NCBI GenBank assembly: GCA_963822485.1
Contig: CAWGHW010000005.1
Location: 1 to 64,000, forward strand
Source of the DNA: DASUBV01 sp963822485
GTDB lineage: Bacteria > Actinomycetota > Actinomycetes > Streptosporangiales > Streptosporangiaceae
Reading direction: 5' to 3'
Length of the DNA stretch: 64,000 bases
Made by a program: the position numbers and the translations under genes. This document shows, piece by piece, positions 34,258 to 41,476 of the stretch (its first letter is position 1; the number at the start of each line of letters is the position of its first letter). The notes beneath the pieces were generated by a model. The model did no database searches. It was not told where the DNA came from and worked only from the letters and a program-made list of their open reading frames with translations.

Positions 34258-34950
34258 TTAGCTGGCGGCGCGCTCGGCGGCCAGTTCTTCCTTACGGACC
34301 GACGCGTACATCGGCACATACTCCTGGCCCGAGAGCTTCTGGATGGCCTGGATCACCTCGTCGGTGACGGCCCGCCGCTGCCGGGCACCGGTGCCCTGGG
34401 CCCGGAGCGCCGCAAAGGTCAGCGGCTCGCCGATCCTGATACCGATCTTGCCCGGCCTCGGGATCCTGTGGCCCGGCGGCAGGATCCGCTGGGTGCCGAC
34501 CATCGCCACCGGGATCACCGGGGCACCTGAGTTCAGGGCCAGCCAGCCGGTGCCGACCCGTCCCCGGTACAGGCGGCCGTCCGGTGACCGGGTGCCCTCC
34601 GGGTAGATGCCGAACAGCTCGCCGGACTGGAGCAGGGCCAGCGCGGCGTCCAGCATCGCCTGGGCCGCTCGCGGGCCCGCGCGGTCAGTGGACAGCTGGT
34701 TGGTCGCGCGCAGGTAGGCCGCGATGGCCTTGTCGCGCAGCCCGGTGCCGGTGAAGTACTCGGACTTCGCGGCGAACGTCACCGGCCGGGGCACCATCAG
34801 CGGCAGGAAGATCGAGTCGATGATCGACAGGTGGTTCGACGCCAGGATGGCCGGCCCCGACGTCGGGACGTTCTCCATGCCCGTGACCTCGGGTCTGGCC
34901 AGCGCCCGGAGGGCCGGTCCAGCGATCAGCCTCGACGCCCGATACTGCAC
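34258..34950 (-). CDS. plsC: 1-acyl-sn-glycerol-3-phosphate acyltransferase (PlsC family)
   Basis: This 230-aa acyltransferase transfers an acyl chain to lysophosphatidic acid at the inner membrane. The catalytic NHLSIID (the Nx-H-x4-D motif) is at about residue 39 and the substrate motif IYPEGTRSPDG at about 115. VIPVAMVGT is also typical. The GTG start follows GGAGGGCTGA. It is convergent with the subtilase-like gene. Confidence 0.93.
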   Translation of the reverse strand: MQYRASRLIAGPALRALARPEVTGMENVPTSGPAILASNHLSIIDSIFLPLMVPRPVTFAAKSEYFTGTGLRDKAIAAYLRATNQLSTDRAGPRAAQAMLDAALALLQSGELFGIYPEGTRSPDGRLYRGRVGTGWLALNSGAPVIPVAMVGTQRILPPGHRIPRPGKIGIRIGEPLTFAALRAQGTGARQRRAVTDEVIQAIQKLSGQEYVPMYASVRKEELAAERAAS

Positions 34951-35207
34951 TCAGCCCTCCTGCTCGCAGCCCTCCGCGGACACCCGGGAAACCGTCGCCC
35001 GGGCCAGTGCGGCCCTCACACATTAGCCCGCCGGCCGACGGTTACCGCATAGTGGCCGCCGGCTTGTGCACCCGATGAGCCGTTAAAGCGTCTCTTGTGT
35101 GGGCCCAGCGTGAAATAGGCAAGCCGCGGCGACGGCCGCGCAGGGGTTAGGGGGGGTCAACGGCATGACCTCACGGATAGCTAGTAAGGGCGGCACCGGA
35201 GGCTGAC

Positions 35208-35474
35208 ATGACGAGCAGCATTGAAGAGATCCGCAACCACGGGACGGCATCGAGCTACAACAACCTTGGCTGCCGGTGCGACGAATGTCGCGCCGCCGCC
35301 TCTGCGGCCCGGCAGAGCTGGGTGCGGTCATTGCAGAACCGGCAGTTCGCGGACGTGCCGCACGGCACGCCCTCGGGCTACCGCAACTGGGGCTGCCGCT
35401 GCGACCGGTGCACGCTGGTGCGCGCGTCGGAGGCCCGCGAGCAGCAGCGCAGGAAACGCGCCAAGGAGGGGTAG
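35208..35474 (+). CDS. small protein with two HGT-GCRC motifs
   Basis: This 88-aa protein consists of two copies of one motif: HGTASSYNNLGCRCDECRAA (about 11-30) and HGTPSGYRNWGCRCDRCTLV (about 52-71). Each contributes one His and three Cys in the pattern HGT-x-S-x-Y-x2-x-GCRCx2C, a likely zinc-binding knuckle. The tail is basic (EQQRRKRAKEG). A good CCGGAGG site precedes the ATG. Single-motif proteins of this kind are known in actinophages and their hosts without a known role. Confidence 0.8.
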   Translation: MTSSIEEIRNHGTASSYNNLGCRCDECRAAASAARQSWVRSLQNRQFADVPHGTPSGYRNWGCRCDRCTLVRASEAREQQRRKRAKEG

Positions 35475-35526
35475 GCCGGCGCGTTATTAGGGTGCCGGGA
35501 CGGGCCGGACGGCAGCACAATGCCCT

Positions 35527-36174
35527 ATGGCTTCCTCGTTCTGGCCCCTGGCCGGCCTGCGGCTGCGGACACCGTGGCTAGAGCTACGGTGGCCCAGCCA
35601 GGCCGACCTGGATGCGCTGGCCGGGCTGGCCGCGGACGGGGTGCACGACCCCGCGGTCCAGCCGTTCGGGGTCGCATGGACCGACGTCGGCCCGGCCGAA
35701 CGGGCCCGCAGCGTGCTCCAGTACCACTGGGGCCGCTGGGCGGCCTGGACGCCGGCGAACTGGCGGCTTGAGCTCGCCGTCGTGCGGGACGGGACCGTCG
35801 TCGGGACCCAGGGCGTGGCCGGAACCGACTTCGCCATCCGGCGGGAAGTCGCCACCGGGTCCTGGCTTGGGCGCGCCTTCCAGGGTCAGGGCATCGGCAC
35901 GCAGATGCGGGCCGCGGTCCTGGCCCTGGCCTTCGAGGGCCTGGACGCCAGGTACGCGCGCTCGGACGCCTTCGAGGACAACGCCGCCTCGCTCGGGGTA
36001 TCCCGCAAGCTCGGCTACGCCGACGACGGCATCCAGATGTTCAGTATCCGAGGCCGGCCCGCGGTGTCCCGTCGGCTGCGGCTGGACCGGGCCGCCTGGC
36101 TGGCGGCCCGGTCCGTGCCGGTGGAGGTGACCGGGCTCGAGCCCTGTCTCCCGGTCTTCGGTCTCGGCGGCTGA
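35527..36174 (+). CDS. GNAT acetyltransferase (RimL-like)
   Basis: This 215-aa acetyl-CoA-dependent N-acetyltransferase shows the fold in order: LELRWPSQADLDALAGLA, WRLELAVVRDGTVVGTQGV, the acetyl-CoA loop GSWLGRAFQGQGIGTQMRAA and the C-terminal SDAFEDNAASLGVSRKLGY. The last block with Asn-x-x-Ser is typical of RimL/RimJ-type enzymes that modify ribosomal proteins or small molecules. It follows the GCRC gene by 52 bp. The substrate is unknown. Confidence 0.9.
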   Translation: MASSFWPLAGLRLRTPWLELRWPSQADLDALAGLAADGVHDPAVQPFGVAWTDVGPAERARSVLQYHWGRWAAWTPANWRLELAVVRDGTVVGTQGVAGTDFAIRREVATGSWLGRAFQGQGIGTQMRAAVLALAFEGLDARYARSDAFEDNAASLGVSRKLGYADDGIQMFSIRGRPAVSRRLRLDRAAWLAARSVPVEVTGLEPCLPVFGLGG

Positions 36175-36205
36175 GCGGCCGGACGGCGGGTGCCGCCCAG
36201 ACGCG

Positions 36206-36646
36206 CTAGGCCCGGGCGGAGGCCATCTCCTTCGCCGGGCTCGTGTCCCGCGGGCCACCGGCCAGGACCTTGCCGGTGAGCACGGTGTCGGTCAGCCCTG
36301 GGCTGGTCAGGACCGCGCCGCTGATCACACTCGGGCCCTCGATGGCCCGCAACGACGGCACCGGCAGGGCGACAGCCGGGCGCTCGGCCAGGGCTGGCCG
36401 AGTCCGGACCCGGCGGGCGGCGGCCGGGCGAGCGGGCGCCGGACGCCAGAGCCCCACCCGCTCCCGGCGGAGCATGACGACGAGCCCGGCGATGCCGGCC
36501 GCCGACAGGGCGAGCAGGGTGACGAGGATGACGAGCAGCACGCTGGTGATGACGGCCGCGGCCGAGCTGATGGCCGCGCCGGCCAGCACCACGGCGGCGG
36601 CGACGGCGGGGGTGGATACGTCGGTGGATGCCTTGGTCTTGCACAT
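36206..36646 (-). CDS. hypothetical membrane protein
   Basis: This encodes 146 aa with two hydrophobic stretches (about 12-30 and 33-58, AAVITSVLLVILVTLLALSA) near the N terminus and a basic Ala/Pro/Arg-rich tail. The ATG at 36646 (MCKTKAS) is preferred because GGTGG lies upstream and the preceding 20 residues look non-coding. I do not recognise a family. It is convergent with the GNAT gene. Confidence 0.55.
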   Translation of the reverse strand: MCKTKASTDVSTPAVAAAVVLAGAAISSAAAVITSVLLVILVTLLALSAAGIAGLVVMLRRERVGLWRPAPARPAAARRVRTRPALAERPAVALPVPSLRAIEGPSVISGAVLTSPGLTDTVLTGKVLAGGPRDTSPAKEMASARA

Positions 36647-36868
36647 CTTCTGACCACCTGGGAACGCGGGACTGGCTTTTCCCGGAGCGCGGTGCGCCTC
36701 GGGCAAAGCCCGGCTAGGGGCGGTGCCCGGCGTCGGCGCTGAGCGCCGGGGACGATGAGATTCGCGACACCGGGGGCAAGCGGCGCGGAATCGTGCCCAC
36801 CTTCAGTGGAAACCACCCGAGCCGGTCTGGCAAGAGGGGATTACCGCCGGCCCGGTTAGCCTGTCGCT

Positions 36869-37303
36869 ATGGACGCTCCCGGCGACGAACGCGGCGGACC
36901 CCAGGCCCGGGTCCAGGCCCAGCTCTCGGTCCGGCACGGCCGCGCCGCCGTGGAGTTCTACCAGACCGCGTTCGGCGCCGTCGAGCGATATCGGGTCGGC
37001 GGCACGGACGCCCACGAGGCCGTGGTGGCCCAGCTCTCGGTCGGCGACTCCTGGTTCTGGGTCGCCGACGAGTCCCCCGCGCACGCCAACTTCAGCCCGC
37101 CGTCGCTGGGCGGCGGCACGGTCCGGATGCTGCTCATCGCCGCCGATCCGCAGGCGCTGATCCAGCGGGCCGTCGCCGCGGGCGCCAGGGAGGTGTACCC
37201 GGCCGCCGAGGCCCACGGCTGGCTGCTCGGCCGCATCGAGGACCCGTTCGGCCATCACTGGGAGATCGGCCGACCGCTGGCCGCCTGGCCGCCCGGGTCG
37301 TGA
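36869..37303 (+). CDS. VOC-family protein (PhnB/glyoxalase-like)
   Basis: This 144-aa vicinal-oxygen-chelate fold protein has VRHGRAAVEFYQTAFGAVE at the N terminus, GTVRMLLIAADPQALIQRA in the middle and the closing IEDPFGHHWEIGRP, as in PhnB-like members. Such proteins are metal-dependent isomerases, dioxygenases or binding proteins; the substrate is unknown. It is convergent with a small membrane gene 13 bp away. Confidence 0.9.
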   Translation: MDAPGDERGGPQARVQAQLSVRHGRAAVEFYQTAFGAVERYRVGGTDAHEAVVAQLSVGDSWFWVADESPAHANFSPPSLGGGTVRMLLIAADPQALIQRAVAAGAREVYPAAEAHGWLLGRIEDPFGHHWEIGRPLAAWPPGS

Positions 37304-37316
37304 CCGGACCCGAAGG

Positions 37317-37514
37317 TCAGCCGCCCTGGTGCTTCCTGGCCAGCCGCCGGCCGCGGCGCCCCGAGCTGGGGCCGTCGGCGTACCTGTCGTACAGGTCTTC
37401 AGCCGTGCGATCAGTCTTGCGGGTCATCATCTCGGTCCGGAACCTGACCAGACTGACGAATGCGTAGCCAGCGAAGACCAGCAGGCCAGCGATGATGACG
37501 TACTCCCACCACAT
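37317..37514 (-). CDS. small single-helix membrane protein
   Basis: This encodes 65 aa with one N-terminal transmembrane helix (about 4-22, YVIIAGLLVFAGYAFVSLV) and a charged cytoplasmic tail (TRKTDRTAEDLYDRYADG and a basic end). The ATG at 37514 has AGGTGA at good distance; a GTG three codons earlier overlaps that site. No family is recognised. It is divergent from lspA. Confidence 0.7.
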   Translation of the reverse strand: MWWEYVIIAGLLVFAGYAFVSLVRFRTEMMTRKTDRTAEDLYDRYADGPSSGRRGRRLARKHQGG

Positions 37515-37695
37515 CTTGATCACCTCGATCTGCGGCGCCTTTGCCGCCTTCGCCGCCGACCCTGGGCTACCCCGGCCGGCGCTGGCCCATGCCCCCGCCG
37601 GGCCGTGGGATGCTAGCTGCAGCGGACCGAGCCTCCCCGCCCGGCGGCCAGGGCCGAGCCGCCCAGGTCCGATTCACCGCACCAGGAGGTTGCGC

Positions 37696-38250
37696 ATGGC
37701 CAGGCCCAGCCGCTACGCGGCCGCCGCCGGGCTGATCGGGCTGGCGGTGTGCGCCACCGACGCCATCTCCAAGGCCCTGGTCGTCGCCGACATCTCGCCG
37801 TACCGGCCCGTCCGCCTGCTCGGGGGGCTGCTCACCCTGGACCAGGTCCGCAACCCCGGCGCCGCGTTCGGCCTCGGCCGGTCCTACACCGCGATCTACG
37901 CGCTGGTCGCCGTCGGCGCGCTGGTCGCGATCCTGCGCGTCTCCCGGCGGCTGCGCAGCTGGCCCTGGACTGTCGCCCTGGGCCTGCTCCTCGGCGGCGC
38001 CGCCGGCAACCTGCTCGACCGGCTGTTCCGCTCCCCCGGAGTGCTGCGGGGCTTCGTGGTCGACTGGATCAAGCTGCCGTACTTCGCGCAGTCGTTCAAT
38101 ATCGCCGACTCCTGCATCGTCATCGGCGTCGCCCTGCTGGCCCTGGCCAGCCTGCGCGGCTGGCGCCTCGACGGCAACCGCGCCTCGTCCGGCCAGCAGT
38201 CCCCGGCGAACGCCAAGACCCCGGACGTCCCCCCGCCCCTGAACCCCTAA
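37696..38250 (+). CDS. lspA: signal peptidase II (lipoprotein)
   Basis: This 184-aa inner-membrane aspartyl protease cleaves prolipoproteins. Four hydrophobic segments are visible. Key motifs are LDQVRNPGAAFGLG, LLGGAAGNLLDRLFR (first catalytic Asp) and SFNIADSCIVIG (second catalytic Asp). The start at 37696 is fixed by AGGAGGT; the frame is open upstream without signals. Its stop overlaps the VOC gene on the other strand by four bases. Confidence 0.94.
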   Translation: MARPSRYAAAAGLIGLAVCATDAISKALVVADISPYRPVRLLGGLLTLDQVRNPGAAFGLGRSYTAIYALVAVGALVAILRVSRRLRSWPWTVALGLLLGGAAGNLLDRLFRSPGVLRGFVVDWIKLPYFAQSFNIADSCIVIGVALLALASLRGWRLDGNRASSGQQSPANAKTPDVPPPLNP

Positions 38251-38636
38251 TCGGCTTCCTGGAGCACCGCCAGGATGTTTCCGGCCGGATCCTTGAACCA
38301 GGCGATATCTGGTCCCAGCCGTACTGAGCGACCGCGCAGGATGCCCTTGTCATCTTGCGGCGGGCCATCCTCGTACCGCTCGAACCGCACGCCCCGCTCG
38401 GTCAGTGCGGCTACGGCTTCGTCTATATCGTCAACCACGAAGTCGAGCATGGTGTAGGTGGTCGGCTGGTGATGCTCCTTCGGATACGCCCATACGGTGC
38501 CGCCGCCCGGCAGCGAGATCCGCATGCCGCCGGGCCGTTCCTCGGACGTCAGCCCGAGCACCCCGACATAGAACTCCCTGGCCCTGGCCAGGTCATCGAC
38601 TGAGAATCCGCTGAATGCCGCTCTGGGCCTGAACAT
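38247..38636 (-). CDS. VOC-family dioxygenase-like protein
   Basis: This 129-aa glyoxalase-fold protein has the typical ends FSVDDLARAREFYVGVLGLT and WFKDPAGNILAVLQE and the central YTMLDFVVDDIDEAVAALTERGV. The ATG at 38636 has AAGGAG about ten bases upstream; the frame is open further but without conserved sequence. It follows the SMP-30-like gene by 65 bp on the same strand, so they may form an operon. The substrate is unknown. Confidence 0.9.
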   Translation of the reverse strand: MFRPRAAFSGFSVDDLARAREFYVGVLGLTSEERPGGMRISLPGGGTVWAYPKEHHQPTTYTMLDFVVDDIDEAVAALTERGVRFERYEDGPPQDDKGILRGRSVRLGPDIAWFKDPAGNILAVLQEAD

Positions 38637-38701
38637 GGTCCTTGCTCCTTTGGTCTCGGCAGATCCAGGGTCCGCCGCGGTCGCTGTCTGGTCGCCGGGC
38701 A

Positions 38702-39538
38702 TTACGGCCACCCCGCCCCGGACACCTCGACCTCGGTGGTGAGTACCTGGCCGCTGCCGGGCGTCACCATTTCTGACATGCCCCGCCATTCGGCGGCCAC
38801 GATGAACAGCGTCGTCCCGTCCGGGCCGCCGAGGGCGCAGGCAAAGCCACCGCGGTCCAGTGTGACGGTCCGCAGCACCTCGCCTCCCTCGGCGACGCGC
38901 ACGCATCGCTTGCCCGGCACGTCGGCGTACCAGACCGCACCCTCGGCATCGGCGCAGATGCCGTCCGGGGTGGCCTCGCCGAGGTCGGCCCAGATCCGGC
39001 GGCCGGACAGTGCGCCGTCCGCGCCGATGTCGAAGGCCACCAGGTGATGGCGATACGAGTCCGCGACGATCAGCGTGGAGTTATCGGAAGTTACCGCCAT
39101 CCCGTTGGGCAGTGCGAAGTCATCGGCCACGTCGCGCACCGAGCCGTCCGCCGTGACCAGGGCGACGAAGCCGGGCTTGAACGCCTCTCCGGCCATCATG
39201 TCGAAGCCGGCGCGGTTGACGTAGGCATTGCCGCGACCGTCCACCACGATGTCGTTCCAGCCGGTCGCGCCCAGGTCCGCGTGGATGACCACGGACCCGT
39301 CGGGCTCCCGGCGCAGCAACTGCCCGGCCTGAGACGAGACGATCACCAGCCGGCCGTCGGGAAGCCACGCCGTGCACAGCGGCAGCGACTTCACCCGGGC
39401 GATCACCTCGCTGCGGCCGGCCAGGTCGACAGCGATGACCTCGCCCGCCGACCAGTCAGAGAAGAACAGCCGGTCACCGTGCCAGCGCGGCGACTCAACC
39501 AGCCCCCGCCCGGCGAGCAGCACCCGCACCTCGCTCAT
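38702..39538 (-). CDS. SMP-30/gluconolactonase-like beta-propeller enzyme
   Basis: This 278-aa six-bladed propeller is of the SMP-30 family, calcium-dependent lactonases. Seen are LVESPRWHGDRLFFSDWSAG (first metal Glu), GWNDIVVDGRGNAYVNRAG (Asn and Asp), LPNGMAVTSDNSTLIVADSY and TPDGICADAEGAVWYAD. The ATG at 39538 is chosen although an earlier in-frame start is possible. The usual reaction is sugar lactone hydrolysis, but here the substrate is not known. Confidence 0.9.
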   Translation of the reverse strand: MSEVRVLLAGRGLVESPRWHGDRLFFSDWSAGEVIAVDLAGRSEVIARVKSLPLCTAWLPDGRLVIVSSQAGQLLRREPDGSVVIHADLGATGWNDIVVDGRGNAYVNRAGFDMMAGEAFKPGFVALVTADGSVRDVADDFALPNGMAVTSDNSTLIVADSYRHHLVAFDIGADGALSGRRIWADLGEATPDGICADAEGAVWYADVPGKRCVRVAEGGEVLRTVTLDRGGFACALGGPDGTTLFIVAAEWRGMSEMVTPGSGQVLTTEVEVSGAGWP

Positions 39539-39813
39539 CCTCACCACATCCCCTCTCCTTGGCCGGCACCTCGCCAGCATCCCCCGGCATTAGCCTGGCC
39601 GGCGTTGCGCGGCCGGCGGCAGATTCCGATGTGGTCAGCTGCCGATGACAAACGTCACGCCCGGCGGTGACCGGCGTGGCGCGGCAGTCGGAGCCTCTCT
39701 CCAGGCGGCCGCCGACGCAACGGCCCAGTCCCTGCCGACGTGAGCCAATTCAGCCAGCCGCACGCACCAGTGCAAGAATCATGGCCACCGAACAGTGCAG
39801 AGAGGATGCCCGC

Positions 39814-39876
39814 ATGGCGGCACGCTGGCTTGACCCAGCTCCGAGCCTGGGACTTCGCGTCAGGGCTGCCGCGTGA
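39814..39876 (+). CDS. possible 20-aa leader peptide overlapping the MetX-like gene
   Basis: An ATG with GAGAGG eight bases upstream opens a 20-codon frame (MAARWLDPAPSLGLRVRAAA) whose TGA overlaps the GTG of the MetX-like gene (GTGA). The downstream gene has no Shine-Dalgarno of its own, so translation of this frame may feed it. The remaining 275 bp back to the SMP-30 gene hold nothing else I recognise. Confidence 0.35.
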   Translation: MAARWLDPAPSLGLRVRAAA

Positions 39877-40901
39877 CCGCGGCGCAGCCGGGGTGGCCAG
39901 TCCAGGATGGGGTGCTGGAGCTAGGTGATCTGCCTGTCGAACGCGGCGGGGTGATCGCCGATGCACGCTTGGCGTGGCAAGCCCACGGGACGCTTAATGC
40001 CGCACGCGATAACGTGATCGTCTACCCCTGCAGCTACGGAGCCGACCACGAGGAACTGGCCTGGCTGATCGGGCCGGACGGGGTGCTGGACCCCACCAGG
40101 TGGTTCATCGTGGTGCCCGACATGTTCTCTAACGGCGTGTCCTCGAGCGCCGCGGATGCGGCCGACTATCCGGCCGTCGTGACAATGGCCGACAACGTGC
40201 GGGCCCAGTATCGGCTGCTGACCGAGCACTTCGGCACGACTAGGGTAGCGGCGGCGTACGGGTTCTCGATGGGAGCTGGTCAGGCCTATCACTGGGCAGC
40301 GCTCTACCCGGACTTCGTCGAGCGCGCCATCATCGTGTGCGGCAGCGCGCGGACCTCGCTGCACAACAAGGTGTTCCTGTCCGGCCTGCTGAGAACGCTG
40401 GAAGCAGCGCCTGAATACCTGGGCGACGGCCGGTTCAGCGCCGAGCCCGTCGCGGCGCTGCGCGCATTCGCCCACATCTACGCCGGGTGGGGACTGAGCC
40501 AGGACTTTTACCGCGAGCGCCTGTTTGAAACCGCGCTCGGCCGACCCGACCTGGACACATTCCTGAAAGAGGACTGGGAGATCTCCTTCGCCCAGAATCG
40601 CGCGGCTAACCTTTACGCGCAGGCACTTACCTGGCAGGAGGCCGACATTAGTGCCAATGATCTCTACTCGGGAGATCTCGCGAAGGCACTAAATGCGATC
40701 ACGGCTCGCGTGTTGCTCATGCCGGGCCAGACGGACCTGTATTTCAGGGTTGCCGACAACGAGGCCGAGCTGGTGCACCTACGGCATGGCCAGCTAGCTA
40801 CGATTCCCAGCATCTGGGGTCACTGGGCTGGCAGCCCGGAGGTTATCCCGGCCGACCTGGCCTTCCTGAAGAGCCACGTCCGATCCTGGCTGGACAGCTG
40901 A
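39873..40901 (+). CDS. MetX-like alpha/beta hydrolase (homoserine acetyltransferase family)
   Basis: This 342-aa alpha/beta hydrolase has the MetX-family layout: DARLAWQAHGTLNAARDNVI at the start, the nucleophile in GFSMGAGQAYHWAALYPDF (Ser about 129), the Asp in LLMPGQTDLYF and the His in IWGHWAG. The catalytic triad is thus complete. MetX acetylates homoserine, but many relatives of this type are esterases, so the reaction is uncertain. Codon use looks less GC-rich than in neighbouring genes, particularly after 40540, which hints at acquisition. It lies next to an S4-domain gene. Confidence 0.85.
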   Translation: MTAAQPGWPVQDGVLELGDLPVERGGVIADARLAWQAHGTLNAARDNVIVYPCSYGADHEELAWLIGPDGVLDPTRWFIVVPDMFSNGVSSSAADAADYPAVVTMADNVRAQYRLLTEHFGTTRVAAAYGFSMGAGQAYHWAALYPDFVERAIIVCGSARTSLHNKVFLSGLLRTLEAAPEYLGDGRFSAEPVAALRAFAHIYAGWGLSQDFYRERLFETALGRPDLDTFLKEDWEISFAQNRAANLYAQALTWQEADISANDLYSGDLAKALNAITARVLLMPGQTDLYFRVADNEAELVHLRHGQLATIPSIWGHWAGSPEVIPADLAFLKSHVRSWLDS

Positions 40902-40952
40902 CCCGCGGCCGCTCACTGCCTTCCTCTCCGGAAGACGTGGGAGGATCCGTAT

Positions 40953-41195
40953 ATGTCTGAGCGCCGACCTGTCGACGTGCCCATCCGGGGTGAGTCCATC
41001 CGGCTGGGGCAGGTCTTGAAGCTCGCCGACCTTGTGGAGTTCGGCTCCGACGCCAAGGAACTGATCTCCGCCGGCGAGGTCCTCGTGAACGGCGAGCCGG
41101 AGACCCGGCGTGGGCGGCAGTTGCGTGTTGGCGATGTCGTAGAGTTCGACGGCCGGTCGGTCCGCCTTGCCCGCCGACCAGGATCCGCTGCTTAA
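40953..41195 (+). CDS. S4 RNA-binding domain protein
   Basis: This 80-aa protein is a single S4 domain with ESIRLGQVLKLADLVEFGSD, the loop AGEVLVNGEPETRRGRQLRVGD and a basic end. Such YlxM/YaaA-like or RlbA-type proteins bind structured RNA. It lies 51 bp after the MetX-like gene on the same strand and may be co-transcribed. Confidence 0.92.
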   Translation: MSERRPVDVPIRGESIRLGQVLKLADLVEFGSDAKELISAGEVLVNGEPETRRGRQLRVGDVVEFDGRSVRLARRPGSAA

Positions 41196-41476
41196 AGCGG
41201 CCACACGACCTCCCCGCGCTGCTGCGTCTGCTCACCCTGGACGGCACGCTCAGCGTTCTCGCTGATCGAGATGGACATCAGGAGCCTGACATTCGGCCGC
41301 AAGAAGCTGACCTCGTCTGGCACCGGCGGCCGACGACGCGCTTTCCTTGGACACTGCAAGCTGAGCTTTTCTCTAATTTTGATACAAAAGCCGGAATTTT
41401 AATGTTCTGTTAATGTTCGGCCGATTTAGGGTCTTTATGAGTCACCCTCCCGTTTCGTTTCAGGACTGGAGCGCAC
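41196..41476. other. intergenic region with unassigned open frame and AT-rich promoter
   Basis: The first 210 bp are open in one frame (41204-41410) reading HDLPALLRLLTLDGTLSVL and on, without a start codon or recognised family; it may be a gene remnant. The stretch 41355-41420 is unusually AT-rich and holds TTGATA at 41379 and a 9-bp direct repeat TTAATGTTC (41399-41407 and 41410-41418), so it is the probable promoter of the glycosidase gene. Confidence 0.5.
41399..41418. promoter_or_regulatory. TTAATGTTC direct repeat, 11-bp period
   Basis: Two exact copies of TTAATGTTC begin 11 bp apart, about 60 bp before the glycosidase start. An 11-bp direct-repeat period is the spacing used by SARP regulators, one of which is encoded in this window; a link is speculation. 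Confidence 0.45.

Noticed and set aside
36869..37467. Alternative frame giving a 224-residue Arg-rich protein over the VOC gene
   Set aside because: The VOC frame shows clear family motifs; the other frame is a shadow.
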